Of a stretch of 19,875 nucleotides of DNA, positions 14,319-19,875 are shown one piece after another; positions within the stretch are counted from its first letter, which is position 1, and each line of letters begins with the position of its first letter. The stretch is from the NCBI GenBank assembly GCA_029946045.1, contig JAQSDS010000394.1:1-19875 (forward strand), given 5' to 3'. The notes beneath the pieces were generated by a model, which was given only the letters and a program-made list of their open reading frames with translations, was not told the DNA's origin and ran no database searches. This stretch comes from Rhodoferax sp. GTDB taxonomy: Bacteria > Pseudomonadota > Gammaproteobacteria > Burkholderiales > Burkholderiaceae_C. Both the position numbers and the translations under genes were made by a program.

Positions 14319-16603
14319 AACCTGCCTTGGCCACGGACAGATCGCGGGCAAGCCCTTCCCGGGCGGTCCGCTGGTTGCTGGGTCTGGGTGTGATTGCCCT
14401 GGTGGCCATTGGCCTGGTGCTGTTATTTTTGTTGACTCAGGCCACCACCAACCGCGAACTCTACGAAAAAAACTACGCGCGTCTGTTTGTCGTCAACGTG
14501 GTGGTGGCGGTGCTGCTGCTTGGGGTCATTGGCTGGATCGCGGTGCGTTTGATCCGGCGTCTGGTACAGAAAAAATTTGGCAGCCGTTTGCTGGTCAAGC
14601 TAGCTGCCATTTTTGCGTTGGCGGGCTTTGCGCCGGGCATGTTGATTTATGTGGTGTCGTACCAGTTTGTCACGCGCTCCATCGAGAGCTGGTTTGACGT
14701 CAAGGTTGAGGGTGCGCTGAACGCCGGCCTGAACCTGGGGCGCACCACGCTGGAGGCCTTGTCGACCGACTTGGCAGCCAAGGCACGCGTGGGTGCGGCG
14801 CAATTGGCCAACACCCCCGAATTCAGCGCCGCATTGCCGCTGGAGCGTGCCCGTGTCGCGGTGGGGGCCGATGAGCTGATGCTGTGGGGCACGGCTGGGC
14901 GGCTCATTGCGGCGGCGGGTCAGTCGCGTTACCAGCTCAGTCCCGAGTTGCCCAGCGCACAGCAGTTCAGGGCCGCGCGGGACCAGCGCGTCATCACCTG
15001 GATCGAGGGCCTGGACGACATCGACGCCGGCACCAAGCCCCAGGCCAGGGTCAAGGCGCTGGCGCTCATCAACAGCGATGAATTGGGCATTTTTAATGAG
15101 CCGCGCTATTTGCTGGTGGTCAAGGCACTGCCCGACACGCTGGTGGCCAATGCGCTGGCCGTGACGCTGGCGAATCGGGAGTACCAGGAGCGGGCGCTGG
15201 CACGCGACGGCCTGCGCCGCATGTACATCGGCACGCTCACCCTGAGCCTGTTCATGGCGGTTTTTGGGGCGGTGCTGTTGGCGGTGGTGTTGGGTAACCA
15301 GTTGGCCAGACCCCTGCTGCTGCTGGCAGATGGTGTGCGCGAAGTGGCGGCCGGCGACCTCACGCCCAAGACCTACCTGAGCGGCAGCGACGAACTGGAT
15401 GGCCTGACGCGCTCGTTTGCCCAGATGACGCAGCAGCTCTCCGATGCGCGCCAGTCGGTGCATTCCAGCATGGCGCAGGTGGACGCTGCCCGAGCCAATT
15501 TGCAAACCATTCTGGACAACCTCACGGCCGGTGTCATGGTGCTCGACGCCGAGGGTCTGATCTGCGCCTCCAACCCCGGTGCCACCCGTATTTTGCGGGT
15601 GCCAATGGCCGCGCACCAAGGTCAGGCACTGGCTCAACTTGACGGGCTGCAGACCTTCGGCCAACAGGTCCAGGAGCAATTCGACAATTTTTTCAGCAGC
15701 CACAACGAGCATACCCTGGACCATTGGCAGCAGTCGTTTGAACTCGGTGGCGTCGGTCGGCCTTTTAGCGGGCATCCGGCCAACGATGTGATTACTTTGG
15801 TGACGCGTGGCGCCGCCTTGCCAGACAAGCAGCGCCTGCTGGTGTTTGACGACATTTCTGAAATCGTTTCAGCTCAAAGGTCGCAGGCCTGGGGTGAGGT
15901 GGCAAGGCGCCTGGCGCATGAAATCAAGAACCCGCTGACCCCGATTCAATTGTCAGCCGAGCGGCTGGAGATGAAGCTTGCGGGCAAGCTGGGTACCACC
16001 GAGCAGGCCATGCTGACCAAATCGGTGAAAACGATTGTCGATCAGGTTGACGCCATGAAACGGCTGGTCAATGAATTCCGCGACTACGCGCGCCTGCCGG
16101 CGGCCGAACTCAGACCAGTCAATCTCAACGAACTGGTCAATGATGTGCTGCATCTGTATGCCGACGACCTCGGGCAGGTGCCGGTCAAGACCGAGCTGGA
16201 CGTTGACTGCCCCAGCATTCTGGGCGACACCCAGCAACTGCGCCAGGTGTTGCACAACCTGCTGCAAAACGCCCAAGATGCCACAGTGAGCGCAGGGCAT
16301 GCCGACGACGCGCATGCGGTACTGGTGAAAACCCAGTGGCAGATGAGCGCACGCCGGGTGCGTCTGGTGGTGGCTGACTGTGGCACCGGGTTTCCGGATC
16401 ACATTTTGAAACGGGCCTTTGAGCCCTATGTGACCACCAAGGACAAAGGCACCGGCCTGGGCCTGGCGGTGGTCAAGAAGATTGCCGACGAACATGCCAG
16501 TCGGGTGTCGATTGCAAACCGCATGCACAACGACGAGATCCTCGGTGCGCAAGTATCGTTATCATTCTCGGTAGCGCCGGCGGCAGGACCTCAGACAATT
16601 TGA
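14315..16603 (+). CDS. ntrY: NtrY-type membrane sensor histidine kinase
   Basis: A 762-aa hybrid-free sensor kinase that should phosphorylate the adjacent response regulator. Layout: membrane helices at about 21-41, 57-80 and 92-115, an extracytoplasmic sensor region (about 116-302), a fourth helix (about 303-328), HAMP (about 329-382), PAS (about 390-515), HisKA with the phospho-acceptor H535 in RRLAHEIKNPLTP, and HATPase_c (about 625-755) with N box LHNLLQNAQDA and G boxes VADCGTGFPD and KGTGLGLAVVKKI. The helix pattern, HAMP-PAS order and AHEIKNPLTPIQLSAERL are characteristic of NtrY. The start overlaps the DUF4390 stop by 4 nt. NtrY/NtrX systems have been linked to nitrogen, redox and envelope responses in different bacteria; the signal here is unknown. 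Confidence 0.92.
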   Translation: MKPALATDRSRASPSRAVRWLLGLGVIALVAIGLVLLFLLTQATTNRELYEKNYARLFVVNVVVAVLLLGVIGWIAVRLIRRLVQKKFGSRLLVKLAAIFALAGFAPGMLIYVVSYQFVTRSIESWFDVKVEGALNAGLNLGRTTLEALSTDLAAKARVGAAQLANTPEFSAALPLERARVAVGADELMLWGTAGRLIAAAGQSRYQLSPELPSAQQFRAARDQRVITWIEGLDDIDAGTKPQARVKALALINSDELGIFNEPRYLLVVKALPDTLVANALAVTLANREYQERALARDGLRRMYIGTLTLSLFMAVFGAVLLAVVLGNQLARPLLLLADGVREVAAGDLTPKTYLSGSDELDGLTRSFAQMTQQLSDARQSVHSSMAQVDAARANLQTILDNLTAGVMVLDAEGLICASNPGATRILRVPMAAHQGQALAQLDGLQTFGQQVQEQFDNFFSSHNEHTLDHWQQSFELGGVGRPFSGHPANDVITLVTRGAALPDKQRLLVFDDISEIVSAQRSQAWGEVARRLAHEIKNPLTPIQLSAERLEMKLAGKLGTTEQAMLTKSVKTIVDQVDAMKRLVNEFRDYARLPAAELRPVNLNELVNDVLHLYADDLGQVPVKTELDVDCPSILGDTQQLRQVLHNLLQNAQDATVSAGHADDAHAVLVKTQWQMSARRVRLVVADCGTGFPDHILKRAFEPYVTTKDKGTGLGLAVVKKIADEHASRVSIANRMHNDEILGAQVSLSFSVAPAAGPQTI

Positions 16604-16644
16604 TGTGACATTGCGCATGCCAATCTCAAGGGAAATACAAGTAC

Positions 16645-17325
16645 ATGGCTAACATTTTGGTGGTGGACGACGAACTGGGTATTCGCGATCTCTTGTGCGA
16701 AATTCTTAACGACGAAGGTCATACCGTGGAGTTGGCGGAAAACGCCGCCCAGGCTCGGGCCGCTCGTTTGCGCGAGGCGCCCGACCTGGTCCTGCTTGAC
16801 ATCTGGATGCCCGACACCGATGGCGTCACCTTGCTCAAGGAATGGTCCACCTCGGGTGCCCTGACCATGCCGGTGATCATGATGAGCGGCCATGCCACCA
16901 TCGACACAGCAGTTGAAGCCACGCGCATCGGCGCACTGGCTTTTCTGGAAAAACCTATCACGCTGCAAAAACTGCTCAAGGCGGTGGAGCAGGGCCTGAC
17001 CCGCGGTGCCTTGCGCAAGCTCACGCAGTCCATGCCGTCCTTGTCGTCCACGGGTGCGCGGGCCGGTACGGTGGCGCTGGCCGACATGCCCATCAGTGCC
17101 GCTGAACTGGTGCCAGACCCCGGACCTCAAGTGACGCAAAATTTCATGCTTGACAAACCGCTGCGCGAAGGCCGAGACGAATACGAAAAGGCTTACTTCG
17201 AGTTTCACCTGGCCAAAGAAAATGGCTCCATGACCCGCGTGGCAGAAAAGACCGGCCTTGAGCGCACCCACCTGTACCGCAAGCTCAAGCAATTGGGCGT
17301 TGACCTGACGCGAAAACGCGGCTGA
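16645..17325 (+). CDS. Short NtrX-type response regulator without AAA+ domain
   Basis: A 226-aa response regulator, cognate partner of the kinase 41 nt upstream. The receiver domain (about 1-120) shows the acidic pair D8/D9, phospho-acceptor D52 (VLLDIWMPDTDG), S81 and K103 (LEKPIT). After a linker of about 55 residues rich in Ser, Ala and Pro comes a Fis-type helix-turn-helix (about 177-222, with FHLAKENGSMTRVAEKTGLE and RTHLYRKLKQLGV). Classical NtrX is about 450 aa and has a central AAA+ sigma-54 activation domain between these two parts; here there is no Walker A or GAFTGA motif and no frameshift remnant. It should bind DNA but cannot activate sigma-54 polymerase by ATP hydrolysis. AAGGGAAA is the likely ribosome binding site. 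Confidence 0.88.
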   Translation: MANILVVDDELGIRDLLCEILNDEGHTVELAENAAQARAARLREAPDLVLLDIWMPDTDGVTLLKEWSTSGALTMPVIMMSGHATIDTAVEATRIGALAFLEKPITLQKLLKAVEQGLTRGALRKLTQSMPSLSSTGARAGTVALADMPISAAELVPDPGPQVTQNFMLDKPLREGRDEYEKAYFEFHLAKENGSMTRVAEKTGLERTHLYRKLKQLGVDLTRKRG

Positions 17326-17362
17326 AAAAACGCGTCTGCGTCTCAAAACGGCCGTTTGCGCT

Positions 17363-17370
17363 GCTAGAAT
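17363..17370 (+). promoter_or_regulatory. Extended -10 promoter of tRNA-Phe
   Basis: TGCTAGAAT (17362-17370) is an extended -10 element: TG, one base, then TAGAAT (5 of 6 to consensus). It ends 10 nt before the tRNA, a normal distance for a short 5' leader. No good -35 hexamer is visible, as is usual for extended -10 promoters. Confidence 0.6.
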
Positions 17371-17380
17371 ACGCGGCTTA

Positions 17381-17456
17381 GGCCTGGTAGCTCAGTCGGT
17401 AGAGCAGAGGATTGAAAATCCTTGTGTCGGTGGTTCGATTCCGCCCCGGGCCACCA
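17381..17456 (+). tRNA. tRNA-Phe (GAA)
   Basis: A complete 76-nt cloverleaf with encoded CCA. The acceptor stem GGCCTGG pairs with CCGGGCC (one T-G wobble). The D arm contains AGCTCAGTCGGTAGAGC, the anticodon stem AGGAT/ATCCT encloses TTGAAAA with anticodon GAA (reads UUU/UUC), and the T arm contains GGTTCGATTCC. It stands alone with its own promoter and terminator. Confidence 0.98.
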
Positions 17457-17479
17457 TTTAAACCCTTATGGGTAGCAAG

Positions 17480-17515
17480 ACCCCACTATCAAATCGGTAG
17501 CGGGGTTTTTTATTT
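17480..17515 (+). terminator. Intrinsic terminator after tRNA-Phe
   Basis: ACCCC (17480-17484) pairs with GGGGT (17502-17506); after an A/C mismatch CTATC (17486-17490) pairs with GGTAG (17496-17500, one T-G wobble) around loop AAATC. The stem is followed by TTTTTATTTT, a good U-tract. It begins 24 nt after the tRNA end. Confidence 0.88.
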
Positions 17516-17628
17516 TGTGGCACTTACAAACAATGTACCGAGGCGACCACTATTGTGACGTGGGGGATAGAATTCTGGTCCGGCATTGCCGAGGGCAATC
17601 AACACGCTATCAACCTGAGATACAGAAG

Positions 17629-18231
17629 ATGGAAATTGACCCGCTTGACGCCATCGAGGCCGATGCACCCAGCGGTGATGCGAGGAAGCACCGCTGGCTA
17701 AATTCGGCAGTTGCAATAACCGTGGCGCTGCTTGCAACGTTCATGGGAATTTGCAAGGTCAAGGATGACAACATTGTTCAAGCCATGCAACAAGCGCAGG
17801 CAGACAAACTCGATCACTGGCAGTTTTACCAAGCGAGGAACATTCGAGAAGAAGTCGCCAAGTCCACGTTGGTGCTACTTCGACTCCAACAACTGACTGC
17901 TCCAGAAATATCAAAATCTGCGATTGACCAACAAATTCAGCAATATGAAATTTTGGCCAAAGATCAGGCGCTAAAAAAACTGGAGCTGAAGGATCAAGCC
18001 GAGAAGGACCAAGCAAACTATGACGCCCTGAACTTCAGGGATGACCAGTTTGACCTGTCCGATGCGGCCATTGCGATTGCAATTTCGCTGCTCGCAGTTG
18101 CTTCATTAACTCAACTCCCTTGGCTCTACCTGCTGGCCTTGGCACCTTCCACGTTTGGAGTGTTCATGGGCGCGGCTGGACTGGCCGGTTGGGCGCTGCA
18201 CCCCGATTTTCTGATCAAACTGTTAAGTTGA
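17629..18231 (+). CDS. DUF4337-type membrane protein
   Basis: A 200-aa protein of unknown function that I place in the DUF4337 family from its layout and from the segment KLDHWQFYQARNIREEVAKS. Residues about 24-43 form a first membrane helix, about 45-135 a charged, Gln/Lys-rich region likely to be helical or coiled-coil, and about 145-190 two further membrane segments. No catalytic motif is seen. The ATG at 17629 is chosen because it gives MEIDPLDAIEADAPSGD before the first helix; the frame extends upstream to 17515 into the tRNA-Phe terminator, which is not credible coding. Upstream support is modest: AGAAG before the ATG and a TAGAAT (17568-17573) without a -35. Codon use is less GC-biased than in neighbouring genes. 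It stands alone after a tRNA. Confidence 0.75.
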   Translation: MEIDPLDAIEADAPSGDARKHRWLNSAVAITVALLATFMGICKVKDDNIVQAMQQAQADKLDHWQFYQARNIREEVAKSTLVLLRLQQLTAPEISKSAIDQQIQQYEILAKDQALKKLELKDQAEKDQANYDALNFRDDQFDLSDAAIAIAISLLAVASLTQLPWLYLLALAPSTFGVFMGAAGLAGWALHPDFLIKLLS

Positions 18232-18265
18232 TCAGTTTCGACATTTGTCGCAGTGCTTGTGCCGC

Positions 18266-18282
18266 CCTGCAATGCAAGCAGG
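18266..18282 (+). other. Small hairpin downstream of the DUF4337 gene
   Basis: CCTGC (18266-18270) pairs with GCAGG (18278-18282) around a 7-nt loop. There is no T-tract after it, so it is not a convincing terminator. Apart from this stem I see nothing in 18232-18360. Confidence 0.25.
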
Positions 18283-18366
18283 TTCCGGTCCAAAGTCACC
18301 ACCACGATACCCCTTGGCCACAGCACAGGCAGCTCTAGGTTCAAATTTGCCTATTTGCGGTTAGTT

Positions 18367-18405
18367 CTAAGCCAAACCTAAGCGATGGCTAAGCCACGCC
18401 TAAGC
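18367..18405 (+). promoter_or_regulatory. Four CTAAGC direct repeats at 11-bp spacing
   Basis: Perfect CTAAGC hexamers start at 18367, 18378, 18389 and 18400, exactly one helical turn apart (hexamer plus 5-nt spacers). Tandem half-sites with an 11-bp period are the binding pattern of OmpR/PhoB-family response regulators, which bind as head-to-tail dimers (for example PhoB boxes, or the PmrA pattern of a hexamer, 5 nt, hexamer). Four copies make room for two dimers. They lie 71 nt before the start of the small basic protein at 18476. The regulator identity is not shown. Confidence 0.75.
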
Positions 18406-18414
18406 CTGGCTCAC

Positions 18415-18445
18415 TACAGTCACCTTTAGTTGGTTTCGAGCCAAC
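18415..18445 (+). promoter_or_regulatory. Candidate -10 and leader hairpin of the small basic protein gene
   Basis: TACAGT (18415-18420) matches -10 consensus at 4 of 6 positions and lies 9 nt after the last repeat, so the repeats would overlap the -35 position, as in regulator-dependent promoters. Just downstream GTTGG (18429-18433) pairs with CCAAC (18441-18445), which would sit at the very 5' end of the mRNA and could stabilise it. Both calls are inference from spacing. Confidence 0.35.
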
Positions 18446-18475
18446 GCAACAGTCAAATTTAAAAGGACAAACACC

Positions 18476-18673
18476 ATGAAATCAAGCATCACTGCTCTGT
18501 GCATCGCCGCTGGCTTGTTGGGCTCCAGCCTGTCATTTGCTGCCACCCCTGTGGCGCCAGTGACACCGGTTGCCACCGCTGCTGCGCCTGCAACCACACA
18601 CTCCAAGAAAATGGTGAAAAAGCATGCCACCAAGAAAGTTAAAAAAGCCAAGAAAGCTGCTGTAGCGATGTAA
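18476..18673 (+). CDS. Small secreted Ala/Pro/Lys-rich protein (Asr-like)
   Basis: A 65-aa protein with a clear signal peptide (MKSSITALCIAAGLLGSSLS, cleavage probably after SFA at residue 22). The mature part of about 43 residues has an Ala/Pro/Val/Thr-rich half and then a strongly basic half with five KK pairs (TTHSKKMVKKHATKKVKKAK). This composition resembles the enterobacterial acid-shock protein Asr, but at this size and complexity homology cannot be claimed. AAGGA (18463-18467) is a good ribosome binding site 8 nt before the ATG. The gene has a dedicated promoter region with four 11-bp repeats and ends 19 nt from the convergent oxidoreductase gene, with no terminator visible between them. 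Confidence 0.72.
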   Translation: MKSSITALCIAAGLLGSSLSFAATPVAPVTPVATAAAPATTHSKKMVKKHATKKVKKAKKAAVAM

Positions 18674-18692
18674 CCCGTAGGATGCCATGACC

Positions 18693-19875
18693 CTATTCTG
18701 ATCTGCTGACCTGGACCAGACAATCATAAAACGTCGGTCCATGGCCCAGGTCGGTGAGCTTTTGGCTGGTGAGCTGGTTCACATTGGTGCCGTTCAGCCC
18801 CAGTTTGCGCCACCAGACACCCAAGCCGTTGACCACGCCTGCCCTGGCCCGCGCACTGATGTGGGCGCGGCAATGGTAGTCGCCTCGGTCATTGAAAACA
18901 CGCACCGTGTCGCCGTCGGCAATGTGGCGGGCAGCGGCATCATCCGGATGCATTTCCAGCAGCGGTTCGCCTTCGCTGTCCTGCAAGCTCTTGACGTTGA
19001 CAAAGCTCGAATTCAGAAAATTGCGCGCCGGGGGCGAGATCATGGCCAGCGGGTAGGCGCTGGACGTATGTGCCGCCTCATGGTTGGGCACATGGTCTGG
19101 CAGGCCGTCCAGGCCACGCGCGGCCAGCCGTTCACTGAAGAACTCGCATTTGCCGGACAGGGTGGGAAATTGGCCTTGGGCAAACGGCGCTTCGGGCGTG
19201 GGCAGGGTGGCAAACCCGTTGGCCAGCAGCGTCTCAAAGTCCACCGCGTCGCCATAGGCCTGGCGGCACAGTGCCTCGTCAGTGTCTGAAAAGCAGGTAT
19301 CGGTCAAGCCCATGCGTGCCGCCAGTTCGCGAAAAATCTGGGTGTTGGGTTGGGCTTCGCCACATGGCGCAATCGCCGGCCGGTTGAGCAGCGCGTCGGT
19401 GTGACCATAAGCGCTGTGCACGTCCCAATGCTCCAGTTGCGTGGTGGCCGGCAGGATGTAGTCGGCGCAGTCGGCGGTGTCGGTCTGAAAATGTTCCAGT
19501 ACCACGGTGAACAAATCATCGCGCGCAAAGCCCTGCGCCACCTTGGCGGATTCGGGTGCGATGGCGACCGGGTTGCTGTTGTAGACCACAAGCGCCTCAA
19601 TGGCGGGCCCAAAGTCCGGGCTGGTCGGGCGTAGCAGGTCGTCGCCAATGGTGGCCATGTTGATGCTGCGCGGCTTGCGTCCGGCCAGCAGGTCGGGGCG
19701 TTGCAGCGCCGCACGCTGCACCGGGAAAGCCCCCGAGTTCGACAACAGCACGCCCCCAGCGCGCGTGCGCCAGGCGCCAATGAGGGCGGGCAGGCTGGCA
19801 ATCAGGCGTACCGCGTTGGCGCCACCGTGCACACGCTGCAGGCCGTAGTTCATGCGGATGGCCGCTGCTTGGCCA
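18693..19875 (-). CDS. Molybdopterin oxidoreductase, C-terminal part (5' end outside window)
   Basis: The frame is open to the right edge, with codons for GQAAAIR before MNYGLQRVHGGANAVRLIAS, so the methionine at 19853 is internal and the start lies outside. About 393 residues are visible of a family that is usually around 700. They cover the end of the molybdopterin oxidoreductase domain, with RTRAGGVLLSNSGAFP, VVYNSNPVAIAP and VVLEHFQTDTADCADYILPA, followed by TQLEHWD. They also cover the C-terminal dinucleotide-binding domain (YPLAMISPPARNFLNSSFVN, EMHPDDAAARHIADGDTVRV). Enzymes of this family use a bis-MGD molybdenum cofactor, normally with an N-terminal [4Fe-4S] cluster that is not in view. 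The substrate cannot be told from this part. It is convergent with the small basic protein gene. Confidence 0.9.
   Translation of the reverse strand, partial: GQAAAIRMNYGLQRVHGGANAVRLIASLPALIGAWRTRAGGVLLSNSGAFPVQRAALQRPDLLAGRKPRSINMATIGDDLLRPTSPDFGPAIEALVVYNSNPVAIAPESAKVAQGFARDDLFTVVLEHFQTDTADCADYILPATTQLEHWDVHSAYGHTDALLNRPAIAPCGEAQPNTQIFRELAARMGLTDTCFSDTDEALCRQAYGDAVDFETLLANGFATLPTPEAPFAQGQFPTLSGKCEFFSERLAARGLDGLPDHVPNHEAAHTSSAYPLAMISPPARNFLNSSFVNVKSLQDSEGEPLLEMHPDDAAARHIADGDTVRVFNDRGDYHCRAHISARARAGVVNGLGVWWRKLGLNGTNVNQLTSQKLTDLGHGPTFYDCLVQVSRSE

Noticed and set aside
17553..17573. Promoter for the DUF4337 gene with TAGAAT at 17568
   Set aside because: No acceptable -35 at 16-18 nt and no TG extension; kept only as a remark in the gene entry.
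17381..17628. Integration site (attachment repeat) at the tRNA-Phe 3' end
   Set aside because: No second copy of the tRNA 3' end and no integrase gene in the window.
18741..19289. 182-codon plus-strand frame opposite the molybdopterin oxidoreductase
   Set aside because: The minus strand encodes a clear, conserved oxidoreductase in this interval; the plus frame has no recognisable domain and no good ribosome binding site.

Overview
The window reads as a chromosomal segment of a betaproteobacterium of the order Burkholderiales, most like a member of the Comamonadaceae (Rhodoferax/Polaromonas type). This rests on gene order, on RpoB (1370 aa) and RpoC (1404 aa) sequence character, and on the order rsmB - DUF4390 - ntrY - short ntrX. 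The genus is an inference. No mobile element, CRISPR array or prophage was seen, and every recognised gene has an intact frame.

Region 1 (1-12393) is the classical transcription/translation block: the 3' end of tRNA-Trp, secE, nusG, rplK, rplA, rplJ, rplL, rpoB, rpoC, all on the + strand, closed by a strong intrinsic terminator at 12345-12393. The gaps between these genes carry most of the regulatory structure. There are two related palindromes with compensatory differences between nusG and rplK, a candidate L1-responsive leader before rplK, and a clear L10 leader before rplJ followed by an AU-rich hairpin that covers part of the rplJ ribosome binding site. Four hairpins stand in tandem between rplL and rpoB.

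Region 2 (12393-17325) is a compact probable operon: rsmB (16S rRNA m5C967 methyltransferase), a secreted DUF4390 protein, an NtrY-type membrane sensor kinase, and a short NtrX-type response regulator that lacks the AAA+ sigma-54 activation domain. The first three genes overlap. A good -10 element sits in the U-tract of the rpoC terminator, only 5 nt from the rsmB ATG, so rsmB may be leaderless.

Region 3 (17365-18231) holds tRNA-Phe with an extended -10 promoter and its own terminator, then a three-segment membrane protein of the DUF4337 type. Region 4 (18232-18673) has four perfect CTAAGC hexamers at exact 11-bp spacing, the signature of an OmpR/PhoB-type regulator, just upstream of a 65-aa secreted Ala/Pro/Lys-rich protein resembling acid-shock (Asr) proteins. 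Convergent to it, on the - strand, is the C-terminal part of a molybdopterin oxidoreductase that runs off the right edge.

The most interesting items are the DUF4390-NtrY-short-NtrX set as a possible three-part envelope-sensing system, the 11-bp repeat promoter of the small basic protein, the covarying palindrome pair, and the nested terminator/leaderless promoter at rpoC-rsmB.
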